In this document: one piece after another, positions 19,215-31,503 of the stretch
How the letters are laid out: the number at the start of each line of letters is the position of its first letter
How positions within the stretch are numbered: the stretch's first letter is position 1
Translations under genes and position numbers: made by a program
DNA from: Buddleja alternifolia
Taxonomy: Eukaryota > Streptophyta > Magnoliopsida > Lamiales > Scrophulariaceae
Length of the DNA: 64,000 bases
NCBI GenBank assembly: GCA_019426215.1
Contig: CM033393.1
Location: forward strand, 14,852,046 to 14,916,045
Direction: 5' to 3'
The notes under the pieces: generated by a model
The model's input: the letters and a program-made list of their open reading frames with translations, nothing else
Database searches by the model: none
Told to the model about the DNA's origin: nothing

Positions 19215-22200
19215 TTAAGCATTTAAATCAATCATACCTAATTCACTTCTCAAAGTGAGAAAACGTTGTTCATTGAGTGCTTTGGTGAAGATATCTGCCA
19301 ATTGTTTGTCAGTTCCAATAAAGTGCATGGAGATATCTTTCTTTTGATCGTGGTCACGAAGAAAATGGTATCTAATGTCAATGTGTGTGGTTCTGGAATG
19401 AAGAACAGGGTTTTGAGTCATGGCTAGAGCATTTTGGTTATCACAATGAACGGGGGTCGGACCTAGGATTATTCCATAATCTCTAAGTTGTTGCCTCATC
19501 TATAATACTTGTGCACAACAACTTCCTGCAGCTACATACTCAGCTTCGGCTGTGGAGCTAGCTATGGATTGTTGTTTCTTGCTATGCCATGAAACTAACC
19601 TATCACCTAGAAATTGACAAGTACCACTAGTGCTTTTACTATCTATTCTGCAGCTTGCAAAATCTGCATCTGCGTAACCAATTAGTTCAAAAGGAGAGTC
19701 CCTAGGACACCATAAGCCCACATTCTGTGTCTTTCAGGTATTTAAGGATCTCTCTTGGCAGCAATTAAGTGTGACTCTTTAGGATCAGCTTGAAATCGTG
19801 CACACATGCATACCGAAAACATAATATCAGGTCTACTGGCAGAAGATAAAGAAGTGATCCAATGATACCTCTATAATTAGTGATATCAACTTTCTTCCAC
19901 TTTCATCTTTATCTAGCTTAAGCGTTTGGCTTATTGGAATTTTTGAATAGGATGCATTTTCCATACCAAATTTCTTAATCATATCTCGTGTATATTTAGC
20001 TTGGTTAATAAATATTCCATTAGGGAGTTGTTTAACTTGTAATCCTAAGAAGAAAGTTAATTCACCCATCATGCTCATTTCAAATTGTTCTTGCATCATT
20101 TTCGAAAATTTCTCACACAGACGCTTGTTAGTAGAACTAAATATAATATCATCAACATAAATTTGGACTAAGAGAATATCTTCGTTATTGGTAATTTTAA
20201 ATAACGTTGTATCAACGTTGCCTTTTGAAAAGCCTTTACCAATAAGAAAGATAGAGAGAGTGTCATACCATGCTCTGGGTGCTTGCTTAAGCCCATAAAG
20301 TGCTTTATCTAGCTTGTAAACCATACCCTTACCATGATTGTTGATGAATCCTGGTGGTTGCTCCACATATACTTCTTCTTGGAGTATACCATTCAGGAAG
20401 GCACTCTTCACGTCCATCTGATATACCATGAACTTGTTGAACGCTGCATACGCTAGAAACATGCGGATTGCTTCAAGACGAGAGACAGGAGCGTATGTCT
20501 CATCAAAGTCAATACCCTCCTCTTGGCAATATCCTTGAACTGCGAGTCTGGCCTTGTTTCTTATCACAATGCCATTCTCATCCATCTTGTTTCTATATAC
20601 CCATCTAGTTCCAATAACTCCTTGGTGAGTTGACCTTGGTACTAGCATCCAAACCTTATTTCGTTCAAACTGATTAAGCTCTTTCTGCATAGCTTCAATC
20701 CAGCTTGGGTCGCTTAGCGCTTCATCCACTTTCTTCGGTTCCATTTGAGATAGAAAGCTTGCGAACATAGCCTCATTGAACGTAGCGGCTCTAGTCCTAA
20801 CAGGCGCTTCAATATCTCCAATAATCTGCTCAGGTGGATGATCACGCAGCCATAGTCTGTCTGGTTGGAAGGGGTTAAGAGGTTGAACAGGCGCTTGAGG
20901 ATCATATGCTTGACTACCTTCTTGCGTAGGCGCTCCAAGTTCACAATTCCTTATGTGCTCTTGATGATCACTCTCTTCATGATCATCAGCATTTCTTACA
21001 TGATTATCCAGAGTAATCTCACGAGTAATCTTAGGAGGTGGCACTGAGATCTCATCATCGTCGTCAGTATCTTCATCAATAGTAATCTTAGACGCTTGAT
21101 GACATAGATCTTCAACTCCTACATCATTTTTATTAACCTTACTCGGTTCTTGGTTAGCATCATCAAAAACAACAGGAATAGATTCCTCAACCTTCGATTT
21201 GATCTTATTGAGGATGCGGAAATTCTTTCCATTCTTGGCGTAGCCTAGAAAGATTCCCTCATCCGCTTTAGGATCAAATGTCTTTAGGCTTTGGGATCCA
21301 TTATTATGTATAAAACATTTAGAACCAAAGACGTGAAAATATGAAACACTTGGCTTACGTCCCTTCCACAGTTCATATGGAGTTTTCCCATGCTGTTTGT
21401 TGATCATGCAACAGTTTTGAGTGTAACATGCAATGTTGATTGCTTCGGCCCAAAACCTAGGAGCGAGGTTGGATTCTGCTAACATAGTCCTGGGGAGTTC
21501 TGGGAGCTGAATACTCATGATGTATTCCATTTTCTGCACAAAACTTCTCAGCAATCTTGTTAGTAAACTCAGTACCATGATCGCTTCTTATTCTTGCAAC
21601 CTTAAGATTTTTCAATATTTGAAGTTGTCAAATAAGCATTGTTAACTTGTCACATGTTTCATCTTTGGATGAAAGAAATTCCACCCAAGTAAATCGAGAG
21701 AAATCGTCTACTATCACCAAAGTATACTTCTTACCACTTACACTAATCGTTTGAACAGGTCCAAACAAATCCATGTGAAGTAGTCCAAGTATTCTAGAGG
21801 TAGATAGATGAGGTTTTCTCTTAAACGATGATTTAACTTGTTTACCCATTTGACAAGCGTCACAAAGGCGATCCTTATGAAATGGTCCATTTGGTAATCC
21901 CTCTACAAGATTTTGACTTATAAGCTGAGAGATTGTCTTGAAGTTGAGGTGATTCATTTTTCTATCCCATAACCAACCCATTTTAGATTCATTTTTAGCA
22001 ACAAAACATGTTGGGTTGTTATCAAGTGTTGAACCCCAATCTACCAAATATACGTTGTTAGTTCTTTTTCCTTTTAATTTAGTAGATTTAGTCTTAGCGT
22101 CATTTATATAGCAACAGTCACTTGAGAATATGACTTCAAAGCCTTTATCACAAAATTGACTTATGCTTAATAAATTGTGCTTCAGACCCTCAACATAATA

Positions 22201-22400
22201 AACATCACTTATCATGATGTTCCTCCTATGCACAGTACCTATACCTTTGGTTTTACCTTTGGAGTTGTCACCAAATACAACCTAAGGACCATTGGCAGCT
22301 TGATAGTTGATCAGAAGATCTTTGGAACCAGTCATGTGCCTTGACGATCCGCTATCGAAGTACCACATAGATGTATCGGCTCTAGCTCTAGGTACCTGCA
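19215..22400 (-). pseudogene. S2 pol: protease, integrase, RT and RNase H, with deletions and stops
   Basis: Protease (WYFDSGSSRHM) starts near 22400, with a TAG soon after. The integrase zinc motif is present (DRKMNHLNF with His to Asp, then LCDACQMGK), followed by the core with HMDLFGP and DDFSRFTWVEF. A deletion of about 75 bases near 21495 removes the segment with the third catalytic residue (the Glu of PQQNG..AE), so the integrase cannot work. RT has [11 protein letters not shown] and YVDDIIFSS. RNase H is broken near 19500 by a stop in place of Trp and near 19830 by frameshifts. The C-terminus LGMIDLNA is intact. Confidence 0.88.
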
Positions 22401-22415
22401 ATCAAAAGGGAAGTT

Positions 22416-25400
22416 CTATTTCTGTTTAGGTACCCATTGTTGCTTGGGTCATTTAACATTAGTAACATTGTTAGAATCAATTAGAACTTTAGGAAGCCAT
22501 AGTTGCCTAGTCTTCATTGTAGGAATACTGGCCTTTTTGGGTTTCACAACGTGTTGTGTGTTCTTTTTGGGTGTATAATAATATCCTCGATTATAATGAT
22601 AGTCATAATCATAGTCATAATCATAATCATAATCATCATAGTATCGATAATATGATCTTGACTGTCTTGGATATTGACGCTGGTATTTCCTTGGCGCTGG
22701 CTTGGGTTGCACTTTTGGTGCTGGACGCTTAGCGCTTGATTCACAGTGGTCAGTCTTATCTTTAGCCTTTTGAGCATTTGGATAAACCCGTCTTTGTAAA
22801 TCATTTACCTTAGTCTTACCCTTGCCTGAATTAGCTTTGACTTTCTCATTTGGCCTCTTACCATTGTCACTAGGTTTATTTTGTGTTTGACCTTGTGAAC
22901 CTTTTTCAACAAAGATAACACCCTTTCCTTTGTTGTTTGCCGTAACATTAGATTTATTGGGTTGTTTACTGAGTTTATCGCATCCTAAACCGGTCTTCTC
23001 ACCAAATAATCTAGTTACTTCAGTCACATTATCCAACTTTCTAGAAGCTTTTGATAATGATGAGATGAGTTGCTCTGATTTGGCAAGTCTAGCGATCAAA
23101 TCAGCTTCTCTCTTGACTATTATATCAAGATCGCTTTTCAATTGAATGATTTCACTCTCAAGTGATTGGTTCTTCTCAATGCACTGTTGCTGAACTCGCA
23201 ACTCTTCTTTGAGCGTCTGATAAGGTGTGAATTTACATGTTTTAGAGCCTCATATTTATTGGATTTATATTGGTTTATGCATGATTTATACCACATTTGC
23301 GTTTAATTTGTGTGCTTATCGAGTAAAGTGGAAAATCACTATAATAGAGGAATAACGCACGCAAATATAGAATTTATGCATATTTCGAGTTCGAATTTAA
23401 GGACGTCTCCTTCCACAAAGTTGTTTATCTCTGTGTTAGCTTCACGTGGAAACTTGAATTATCCAAATCGGAGGTCTGTGGATAGAGTTATGAAGTAAAT
23501 ACAATTGTTGCGCTGAACAGAGAAGTACATGTGCCAGGATACGCCCCAGCGCCCTCCTAGTCATGCCTAGGCGTGGATAGTCCAAATGTTACTCCTTTTC
23601 AGCCTAAATTCCAGCATTATATGATGGGTAAGAATCACTTTTGGCCATAATTCAGCACATGTGTTGAGGGGTTGTCATAAGTGTGTTTCTTGGTAGATTT
23701 ACTTTATGGGCGCCAAATCAGAAACAACCTCCATGTTGAAACGTAATTTAGGTATACTTAGCAACCGAATTGGACAAAATGTTCTTCTGGAAAGTTGTAG
23801 ATCTATGTTTTATCTGCATATGGAGACTTGAATCATCCAATTTGGAGATCTGTGGAGAAGTTTATGAGGAAAATACTAAGACTGCGCTGGAAAGCAAGAA
23901 AATGGCAGCATACATGTGTTTTGTTGAAGTTTTTACATGGTTATGCTTGGTGGAATTCTTAAGGGCCGAAAGTTCAGCATTTTTTAGCTGGTTGGAATCT
24001 TAAAAGCCAAACTTTAAGCATCACCTTAGGTGGAATTCTCATTGGGGAACTTTAATGGGAATTCTTAATGCATACTTTAGTGATATTTTGGCTATAAAAG
24101 GAGGGGGAACCCATACTTTTCATCATTCACTATCAATTTCAGGAGAGGGGGGCAGCCCCTATTCTGATTTCTCCACCATTCATCACCATTCTTTATCACT
24201 CTTGGAGGGGAAAACTAAAGGAAGGAAAAGAGCTGGGGATTGAAGGCTCAACTTCAAGATCCATCATCATTCACCATTTAGGGAGTTTTTAAGAGCTTTT
24301 CATTTCATTTATGTCTATGAATATTCCTCTTATGTCTTTTATGCTTTCAATTATGAACTAAATTCGTAAGACTAGGGCCATGTAAGGCCAAATTGTGATA
24401 TATGCTTACAATAGATGATTGTTGAGGTTGTTCTTATATTGTTATGTGATGTGAATTGTGTTTTTGTCTATCTTGCATATACTTGATCACTATATGTTAG
24501 AATCTTAAGCATAGGTTAATATTTCGGGAGAAAATTGACTTAGGGTGCAAGAAATTCACATCATGACCCGCAACTAATGAGGAATTGCCCTAGATATAGG
24601 TAAAGATTCCCGGGTGAAGTCGTTCGATTCAAATCGAGTGAACTCTAGTACATTAATGCATGTTTAGTGGTTAGATTTCCGGATAGGGATATTTGGGAAA
24701 TCACGATCTAAGTGTAGGAGTTTATACGCGAGACATCGGTTATTCTCTACCTTAGGAGTTTTCACCATAACAATATAAGAGTAATTCTACAACAAGAGGC
24801 TTTATAAGTATATTTGATCAATTTGGACCTAGCATGTGCCTTAGTCTCCCTTTATAATTGGTGTTAATTCATTTGCATAACCTTGTTCTTATTGTACACG
24901 TTTTTACATTTAAGTTACTTTTATTGTAGTTGTTTTTTGTATAAAATCATAAACTAGAATTCAAGTCTCCGTGGTTCGACAACCCGGACTTTTAGTCCAC
25001 TTATTACTACACACGACTAGTGCACTTGCTACAATAGCACGTTAGCTTTTAGCGTGTCAGTGTCACTTTAGCTCTTGTGAGTGATGAGATAATAGCGAGA
25101 TCATTTTGATATATTTTGGCGGCTTCTTGACATTCATTGTAGTATTCTTTGACTTTGTCAAGTAATTCATCATAAGAAAGAGGAATAGACAATTCATTGA
25201 TTACCTCAGGAGACGCTTCATCATCTCTGGCCATGAGACATATGAGCGCTGAGTCATCTAATGGCTCATCATCGTCGCTACTCTCTTCTGATGATTCTAA
25301 ATCTTCAGGTGCGGATGCTAGTTCTGATTCCGCTAGCAAACCTTGTTGACGAAGGTTGCTTCTGAATTGGTTTCTATCCAAGTAATCCTGCCTTGAGGGC

Positions 25401-26482
25401 TTGGATACGTTTGGATAAGGGCAATTTACCTGGTAGTGCCCTGGTTTTCTGCAATTGTAACAAAGATTAGTTTTCATTTTTTATTCATTTGTTAACCTTG
25501 CAATGTGTGGTTTTGAGACCACTGGAGCTAGGAGATTTTGAGTAGACGCTTGGTGCTGAACAGGGGCTTGGGGTGAAGGAACAGAATACTGAGGCGCTTG
25601 AAGCTGTTGTTGCATCGGAGAAGGTGCTTGATATGAACTTTGTCCTTGATTATTAAAACCCTTTCCTTTGTTTTCATATCTCAAGAACTTCCTGAATCTA
25701 TTCAGCAAAGCTAATTCCTCTTCTTCATTGATATCTAAATTCTTTCCTTTATTCCCCGATTTGCCTTTGATTGATGCTATAAGCGCTCCAGATTCAATCA
25801 CCGGACTACTCACAACATCACTAGCAGAATTCAACTCGAACTCAAATGCCTTGAGCTCTGAAAAGGCGTCTTCTGGAGTTAGGAGATCCAGAATATTTGA
25901 TTCTCTCATAGCAGTTGTCTTCATCAAGAATTTACTTGGTAAACTTCTAACGATCTTAACCATCATTTCTCGATTCTGCAAATCCATTCCCAAGGATGTA
26001 AGTTCTGTAACTAGAGTTGTAAATCTTATATCTAATTGCTCTAAAGTTTCATTGGGTAGCATCTTAAATCCGTTAAACTTTTCCTTGGCAATGGAAAGTT
26101 TGTTTTCTTTGATCTGAGCTAAACCACCACAAATTGTAGCCAACTTATCCTATATTTCTTTAGTGGTTTTGCAAGACTTGATCTTGTTAAATAAGTTGTC
26201 ATTATCACCAATAGCCGTATATAGAGCGTTACGACCAACATTGTCCAAATTAGCTCTTTGACGCTCATCTGGAGACCATTCTTGTTTTGATTTCTCAACG
26301 TAACCATCGGGAGTTTCTTCCGTGGCTCCAGGCGCTCTTGTGATAACATTATACATTTTGATTGGCCCATGCGAAATAATATCACACATGTCATCATCAC
26401 ATGAACAGAGATATGTAAATGCTTTTACTTTCCATGTGTCAAAATTTGACTCAGTTAGTTTGGGAACTTTAGCAAATGCCAT
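22416..26482 (-). pseudogene. S2 gag with zinc knuckle, split by a solo LTR
   Basis: Starts MAFAKVPKLTESNFDTWK at 26482; the frame open from 26503 adds seven codons absent from the conserved start of S3 to S5. A Trp codon is now TAG near 26150. The Gag body continues to 25481, then an in-frame TAA precedes MKTNLCYNCRKPGHYQVNC, a CX2CX4HX4C zinc knuckle that binds RNA. After the acidic region the solo LTR intrudes between the codons for KVTL and ELRVQQ. The remainder (23201-22416) is a coiled-coil-like stretch (QQCIEKNQSLESEI), a Lys-rich segment, and a Tyr/Asp low-complexity run, ending at TAG 22416-22418. Protease follows in another frame. Confidence 0.85.
23218..25059 (+). mobile_element. 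Solo LTR of an Athila-like Ty3/gypsy element
   Basis: TG at 23218 and CA at 25059, length 1842, flanked by GCGTC (23213-23217) and GTGTC (25060-25064), a target duplication with one mismatch. It interrupts S2 gag precisely. TATA box CTATAAAAG at 24092-24100. Its right end (CTCCGTGGTTCGACAACCC, then TTACTACACACGACTAGT) matches the LTR of the gypsy element at 41850-41900, which sets family and orientation. No internal domain remains, so it arose by LTR-LTR recombination. Confidence 0.85.
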
Positions 26483-26569
26483 AACGAAAATTTTTAAAAG
26501 CAACTAGATTTTGAAATAGGATCTAAACAAGCAGTTATGCTTGGAAATTTTAAAATTTCAACTTTAACC

Positions 26570-26581
26570 GCTCTGATACCA
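26570..26581 (-). promoter_or_regulatory. S2 primer binding site
   Basis: TGGTATCAGAGC on the minus strand, two bases from the LTR end at 26584, is complementary to the 3' end of initiator-Met tRNA, the usual Ty1/copia primer. Confidence 0.9.
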
Positions 26582-26583
26582 CT

Positions 26584-28099
26584 TGTTGGTCCCAAGTGGC
26601 ATACGAAAGGGTCTAGAAGGGGGGGGTTGAATAGACCCTAAAGTCTTTTTCGACTTCAAAAGATTTCATACTAAAATGGTTTTTGGACGCTTGATATGTA
26701 AACGCTTGAAGTGTCTAACGCTTGACTTAAGCGTTCACTTAAAATATAGGCGCTTTGGTGAAGCGTCTAACGAAGACTTTTTATAAAGTTAACTTAGATT
26801 TCAAGACTTGAATACTTTAACCGAGTGGGTTTAAGTGTTCAGTTCTTTAATCAGTGTTATCACAGCGGAATGATTTTTGTAATCTTCTTTTGAAAGCTTT
26901 AGCGTCACAAGAAGTTTCTTAGTTGCTTAGCGTTTGATTGTGTTTTACTTAATCAGTTTATGCAATGATATGATAGATAAAAGAATTGACTGAAAAGTAA
27001 ATGACAGAATATTTGTAAGGTTCGTTGGGTGGTGTAATCCCAACTACGTCCTTCTTCTCCTCGAACACTTGGAGGCAATCCACTAAAATGATTCTCAAAT
27101 AATCACACAGAATCTTCTACAAATTAGGGAGAGATGGATGTCGATGACTTGAGCTCCTTGATCACACAGATTTCTGCTCCAAATCACTTCAATCCCCTTG
27201 CTTCTTTCACCCAGAAATATGGCAAGTATCCAACTTCGACTTCACACAGATCGCGAGCCTTGGAAAGGGGTTTTTCTAAAAGGGTTTGTTTGATTTTGAT
27301 GAGGTTCAAACAACTGGAAATATCTCAGTAGCAATGTAGTTTCTTCGAAAAGAATGTTTGAGATATTGGGTTGACTGTCTCAGGATTTGAAGAAAAGCGA
27401 AGAGAATATTTTCTTGAAATTTTGGCTTTTCTGAGACTTCAATGCAATAGCAATTCGACTTGATAATTGTTTTCTATATTTGACTTGTTGTTGAAGTCCT
27501 ATTTATAGGCATTCTTGGAAAAAGTGTCCGTTTGACACATGCAAGGACGCGTGTCTCTCACTTCCAAGAGTGAACAACTTTTGTCCTTTTTCCTGAAAAT
27601 CTGCTGCACAAAAGTTGGTGTTACAGTCTTTGAATAGTTGATAGTCCAATATGGTGGCTTCTTCATACGTCTGAAAGTGCTTATCACATTTAATGCTCTT
27701 ATCAGCATTTAATGCATTTGAATTAAATGCCCGTTGGTATTTAATGCTTTGAGAATATTTTCATTAAAACTCCTTCTGGACTTAGAAATAAATTCAGGTG
27801 AAATTATTTTTGTCCTATAAGGTAACGCTTGATATAGCTGGTCAATTGGACGCTTGGAGACTTTATCTTCATTCAGAAATCAGGCGCTTGAGTCTTCAAA
27901 CTTTACCACTGATAAACTCACTCAGAAATTGTCAGACGCTCAGCCTAAGACTACTTAGCCTAACAATCTAGAATAAAAATAAAACAAAGCCTATTACAAA
28001 TCTAACGCTTCAAAGCTGAAAAACAAACTTACATATTTTTGGGGTCTAACAAAGGTCCTAATTGTCATCATCAAAACATCTAACAGGAAATTCCTAACA
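26584..28099 (-). repeat. 5' LTR of S2
   Basis: TGTTAGGAATTTC at 28099 to ...GGGACCAACA at 26584, 1516 bases. It has the C-run hairpins near 26600-26660. The matching 3' LTR lies at 12576-13917. GTTAA at 28100-28104 is target sequence. Confidence 0.92.
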
Positions 28100-28104
28100 G
28101 TTAA

Positions 28105-29859
28105 GCTCTTCTTGCATTGCTTCTACCCAACTTGAATCACTGAGCGCTTCATCCACTTTCTTTGGTTCCATTTGAGATAGAAAACTTGCGAACATGGCCT
28201 CATTAATTGTAGCTGACCTAGTTCTAACAGGTGCTTCCATATCTCTAATTACTAGATCTGGTGGATGGTCTCTAAGCCATTTGCGGTCTGGTTGGAACGG
28301 GGTGAGAGACTTTTGGTTGTCAATCGCTTGACTCTCATTTGTCTCTTGCCCAGTCGCTGCATCATTCACAGTTCCAATTTGCTCTTGATGATCATTCTCT
28401 TCATGATCATCAGCAATTCTGACATTATCACCATTGTTAACCTCACGAGTATCCTTAGGAATAGTTACACGAATCTCATCATCTTCGTCATCACTATCAT
28501 CACCAAGATTGATTTGTGACGCTCGTTGGGTGAGATCTTTAATTCCTACATCATCAGGATTAACCTTACTCGGTTCTTGGTTAGCATCATCAAACACAAC
28601 ATGAATGGATTCTTCAACCTTCGATTTGATCTTATCTAGGATGCGAAAACTCTTTCCATTCTTGGCATAGCCTAGAAATATTCCCTCATCCGCTTTAGGA
28701 TCAAAAGTCTTTAAGCTGTAGGATCCATTGTTATGAATGAAACATTTTGAACCAAATACATGAAAATATGAAACGTTAGGCTTACATCCCTTCCACAACT
28801 CATATGGAGTCTTCTCATGTTGCTTGTTGATCGTACACTGGTTCTGAGTGTAGCAAGCAGTATTGATGGCTTCGGCCCAAAACCTTTGAGGCAGCTTGGA
28901 TTCTGCTAACATCATCCTAGCGGCTTCTTTAAGCGTTCTGTTCTGTAGCTCGGCAACTCCATTCTGTTGAGGTGTTCTAGGAGCAGAATACTCATGAAGT
29001 ATCCCAAAGTTTATACAAAACTTCTCAACAAATTAGTTAGTAAATTCAGTTCCTCTATCGCTTCTAATTCTTGTCACCTTTAAATCTTTATAAGTTTGTA
29101 ATTGACGAATTAGCGTTGTGAGCTTGACACTAATTTCATCTTTGGTCGCTAGGAATTCTACCCAAGAATAGCGAAAGATGATTATTTTTTACCACTAACA
29201 CTCATGATTTGAATGGGACCAAACAAATCTAGATGCAATAGTTCAAGAACTCTAGAAGTAGATAGGCATGGTTTCTTTTTAAAAGATGATTTAACTTGTT
29301 TACCCATTTGGCATGCATCACATAAGCGATTCTTTTGAAAGGAACCCTTAGGTAATCCCTTCACTATATTTTGCGATATTAATTGAGAGATTGCCTTAAA
29401 ATTGAGGTGATTCATTTTTCAATGTCATAACCAACCGAATTCATTTTGACTTTTAGCAACAAAGCATGTGGGATTGTTATCAATTGTAGAATCTCAATCT
29501 ACTAAATACACATTGTTTGTTCTTTTACCTCTTAATTTAGTAGACTTAGTCTTAGCGTCGTTAACATAGCAGAACTCGCTTGAGAATTTTACTTCGAAGC
29601 CTTTATCACAAAATTGACTAATGCTTAACAAATTATGCTTAAGACCCTCAACATAATATGCATCATTAATAATGATGTTCCCCCTATCCATGATACCTAT
29701 ACCTTTGGTTTTACCTTTGGAGTTATCACCGAATATAACTTGAGGACCGTTGGTAGCTTGATAGTTGACTAAAAGATCTTTAGAACTCGTCATGTGTCTT
29801 GACGATCCACTATCAATGTACCAAACTGAAGTATCAGTGTTGGCTCTAGGTACCTGCAT
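28105..29859 (-). pseudogene. S3 pol: protease and integrase, 5' half of the split gene
   Basis: Protease opens MQVPRANTDTSVWYIDSGSSRHM at 29859 with the DSG catalytic triplet. The pre-integrase zinc region shows MNHLNF and LCDACQMGK. The DNA then has a stop (29494), a small deletion near 29180 that removes the second part of the DDYSRY core, and further frameshifts before a long frame (28915-28094) carrying [15 protein letters not shown], the integrase tail and the acidic linker to [10 protein letters not shown]. There the S2 LTR interrupts; RT resumes at 12575. In S3 the integrase Glu region (PQQNGVAE) survives in sequence but out of frame. Confidence 0.88.
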
Positions 29860-29872
29860 TTAAAGGATAATT

Positions 29873-31386
29873 CTAATTCTTCTTAGGTACCCATGTTGCC
29901 TTGGGTCCTTCTTTGTTAGTAACTTTGGTTTGAATTAGAACCTTAGGAACCCATATTTGCCTAGTCTTCATTGTAGGAATACTGATCTTCTTGGGTTTCA
30001 CATCATGTTGTGTGTACTTTTTGTTTACTTTGTGTTGTGTGTGCTTTTTGGGTGTATAATAATATCCTTGATTATGATAGTAGTCATAATCATAATCATC
30101 ATAGTATCGATAATATGATCTTGACCATCTTGGATATTGACGCTGATATTTCCTTGGCGCTGGCTTGGGTTGCACTTTTGGTGCTGGACGCTTAGCGCTT
30201 AATTCACAGTGGTTAGGTTTATCCTTAGCCTTTTGAGCAATTGGATGAACCTTTCTTTGTGAATCATTTGCTTTAGCCTTACCCTTGCCTGAGTCAGCTT
30301 TGGCTTTCTCATTTAGCCTCGTATCATTGTCTCTAGGTTCAGTTAGCGTTTGGCTTTGTGAACTTTTCTCAAGAAAGGTAACACCCTTTCCTTTGTTGTT
30401 TGCCGTAACACTAGATTTATTAGGTTGTTTACCGAATTTATTGTATCCTAAACCGGTCTTTTCACCATATAATCTAGTTACCTCAGTCACATTATCCAAC
30501 TTTCTAGAAGCTTTTGATAATGATGAGACGAGCTGCTCTGATTTGGCAAGTCTAGCGATCAGATCAGCTTCTCTCTTGACTATTATATCAAGATCGCTTT
30601 TTAATTGAATAATCTCACTCTCAAGTGATTGGTTCTTCTCAATGCATTGTTGCTAAACTTTCAAATCTGCTTTGAGCGTTACTTTATCTCTTGTGAGTGA
30701 TGAGATAATAGCGAGATCGTTTTGATATATTTTGGCGGCCTCTTAACAATCTTTATAATATTCATTAACTTTGTCAAGTAATTCATCATAAGAAATAGGA
30801 TATGATAATTCATTGGTTACCTCTTGTAGCGGTTCGTCAGACGCTTCATCATCTCTTGCCATGAGATAGATCAACGCTGAGTCGCTTGTAGGTTCATCAT
30901 CACTGCTTTCATCTGATGATTCCAAATCCTCTTCAGGTGCGGGGAATGGTTCAGATTCCGCTAGCAAACCTTGTTGGCGAAGGTTGCTCCTGAATTGGTT
31001 TCTATCCACATAGTCTTGCCTTGTGGGCTTAGACACATTTGGATAAGGGCAATTTACATGGTAGTGCCCTGGTTTCATTACTTGATCTTGTTGAACAATG
31101 CATCATTGTCTCCTAACGCTGAGTAAAGTGCATTGCATCCAACATTATCTAGATTTGCTCTTTTTCGATCATCAGGCGTCCATTCTATCTTAGGTTTCTC
31201 GACATAACCGTCTGGAGTGGCCTCGGTTGCTTCAGGGGCTCGAGTTACAACTTTCATAATCTGAATGGGGCCATCTGTAATCACAGCACACATTTCATTA
31301 TCGCAAGAGCATAAATAAGCGAATGCTCTAAGTTTCCGAAAATCATAGTTTGATTCTACCAACTTATGCATTTTGTTAAAAGCCAT
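29873..31386 (-). pseudogene. S3 gag with internal deletion
   Basis: Starts MAFNKMHKLVESNYDF at 31386. About 700 bases found in S5 are deleted at 31078, joining the N-terminal Gag (FNKIK) directly to the zinc-knuckle tail KPGHYHVNC, so the first two Cys are lost. A TAA stands in place of Gln after YYKDC. From 30499 the tail runs open: Lys/Pro-rich segment, RYYDDYDYDYYHNQGYYY, a local duplication of TQHxVxxK, and WVPKKN then TAG at 29873. Protease follows 14 bases on in another frame. Confidence 0.87.
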
Positions 31387-31489
31387 AATGAGATGTTTTA
31401 AAGAGAAAATTTAAAGCGATTAGATTTTAAAAAAAAATGGATCTGAACAAGCACTTACGCTCGGAAACGCTTAGGTTTCTAATTCAACC

Positions 31490-31501
31490 GCTCTGATACC
31501 A
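31490..31501 (-). promoter_or_regulatory. S3 primer binding site
   Basis: TGGTATCAGAGC on the minus strand two bases from the 5' LTR, as in S2, S4 and S5. Confidence 0.9.
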
Positions 31502-31503
31502 CT

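Larger units (their letters stand above)
12576..28099 (-). mobile_element. S2: Sirevirus-type element nested in S3 pol
   Basis: Minus-strand order: 5' LTR 26584-28099, primer site, gag (interrupted by a solo Athila LTR), protease, integrase, RT, RNase H, spacer, type I post-pol gene, hairpin, polypurine tract, 3' LTR to about 12576. The right flank GTTAA at 28100 is S3 pol. The left duplication is missing because the last part of the 3' LTR (about 190 bases) and about 85 bases of S3 pol are deleted. The two LTRs differ at only a few percent of sites by eye plus a small indel, so this is one of the younger insertions. Confidence 0.9.

Noticed and set aside
22600..22650. Direct short repeats suggestive of a CRISPR-like array
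   Set aside because: They are a simple 6-base microsatellite with no spacers, in a plant retroelement.
22544..22804. Ile/Met-rich ORF next to the Tyr/Asp repeat (also 54828-55127)
   Set aside because: Shadow frame of the microsatellite that encodes the Tyr/Asp run in Gag.
27134..27331. Recurring ORF with LITQISAP, also at 12937, 31966, 33834, 45441 and 57504
   Set aside because: Antisense of the conserved S-type LTR R/U5 region; recurrence reflects LTR copies, and the ORF start and length vary.
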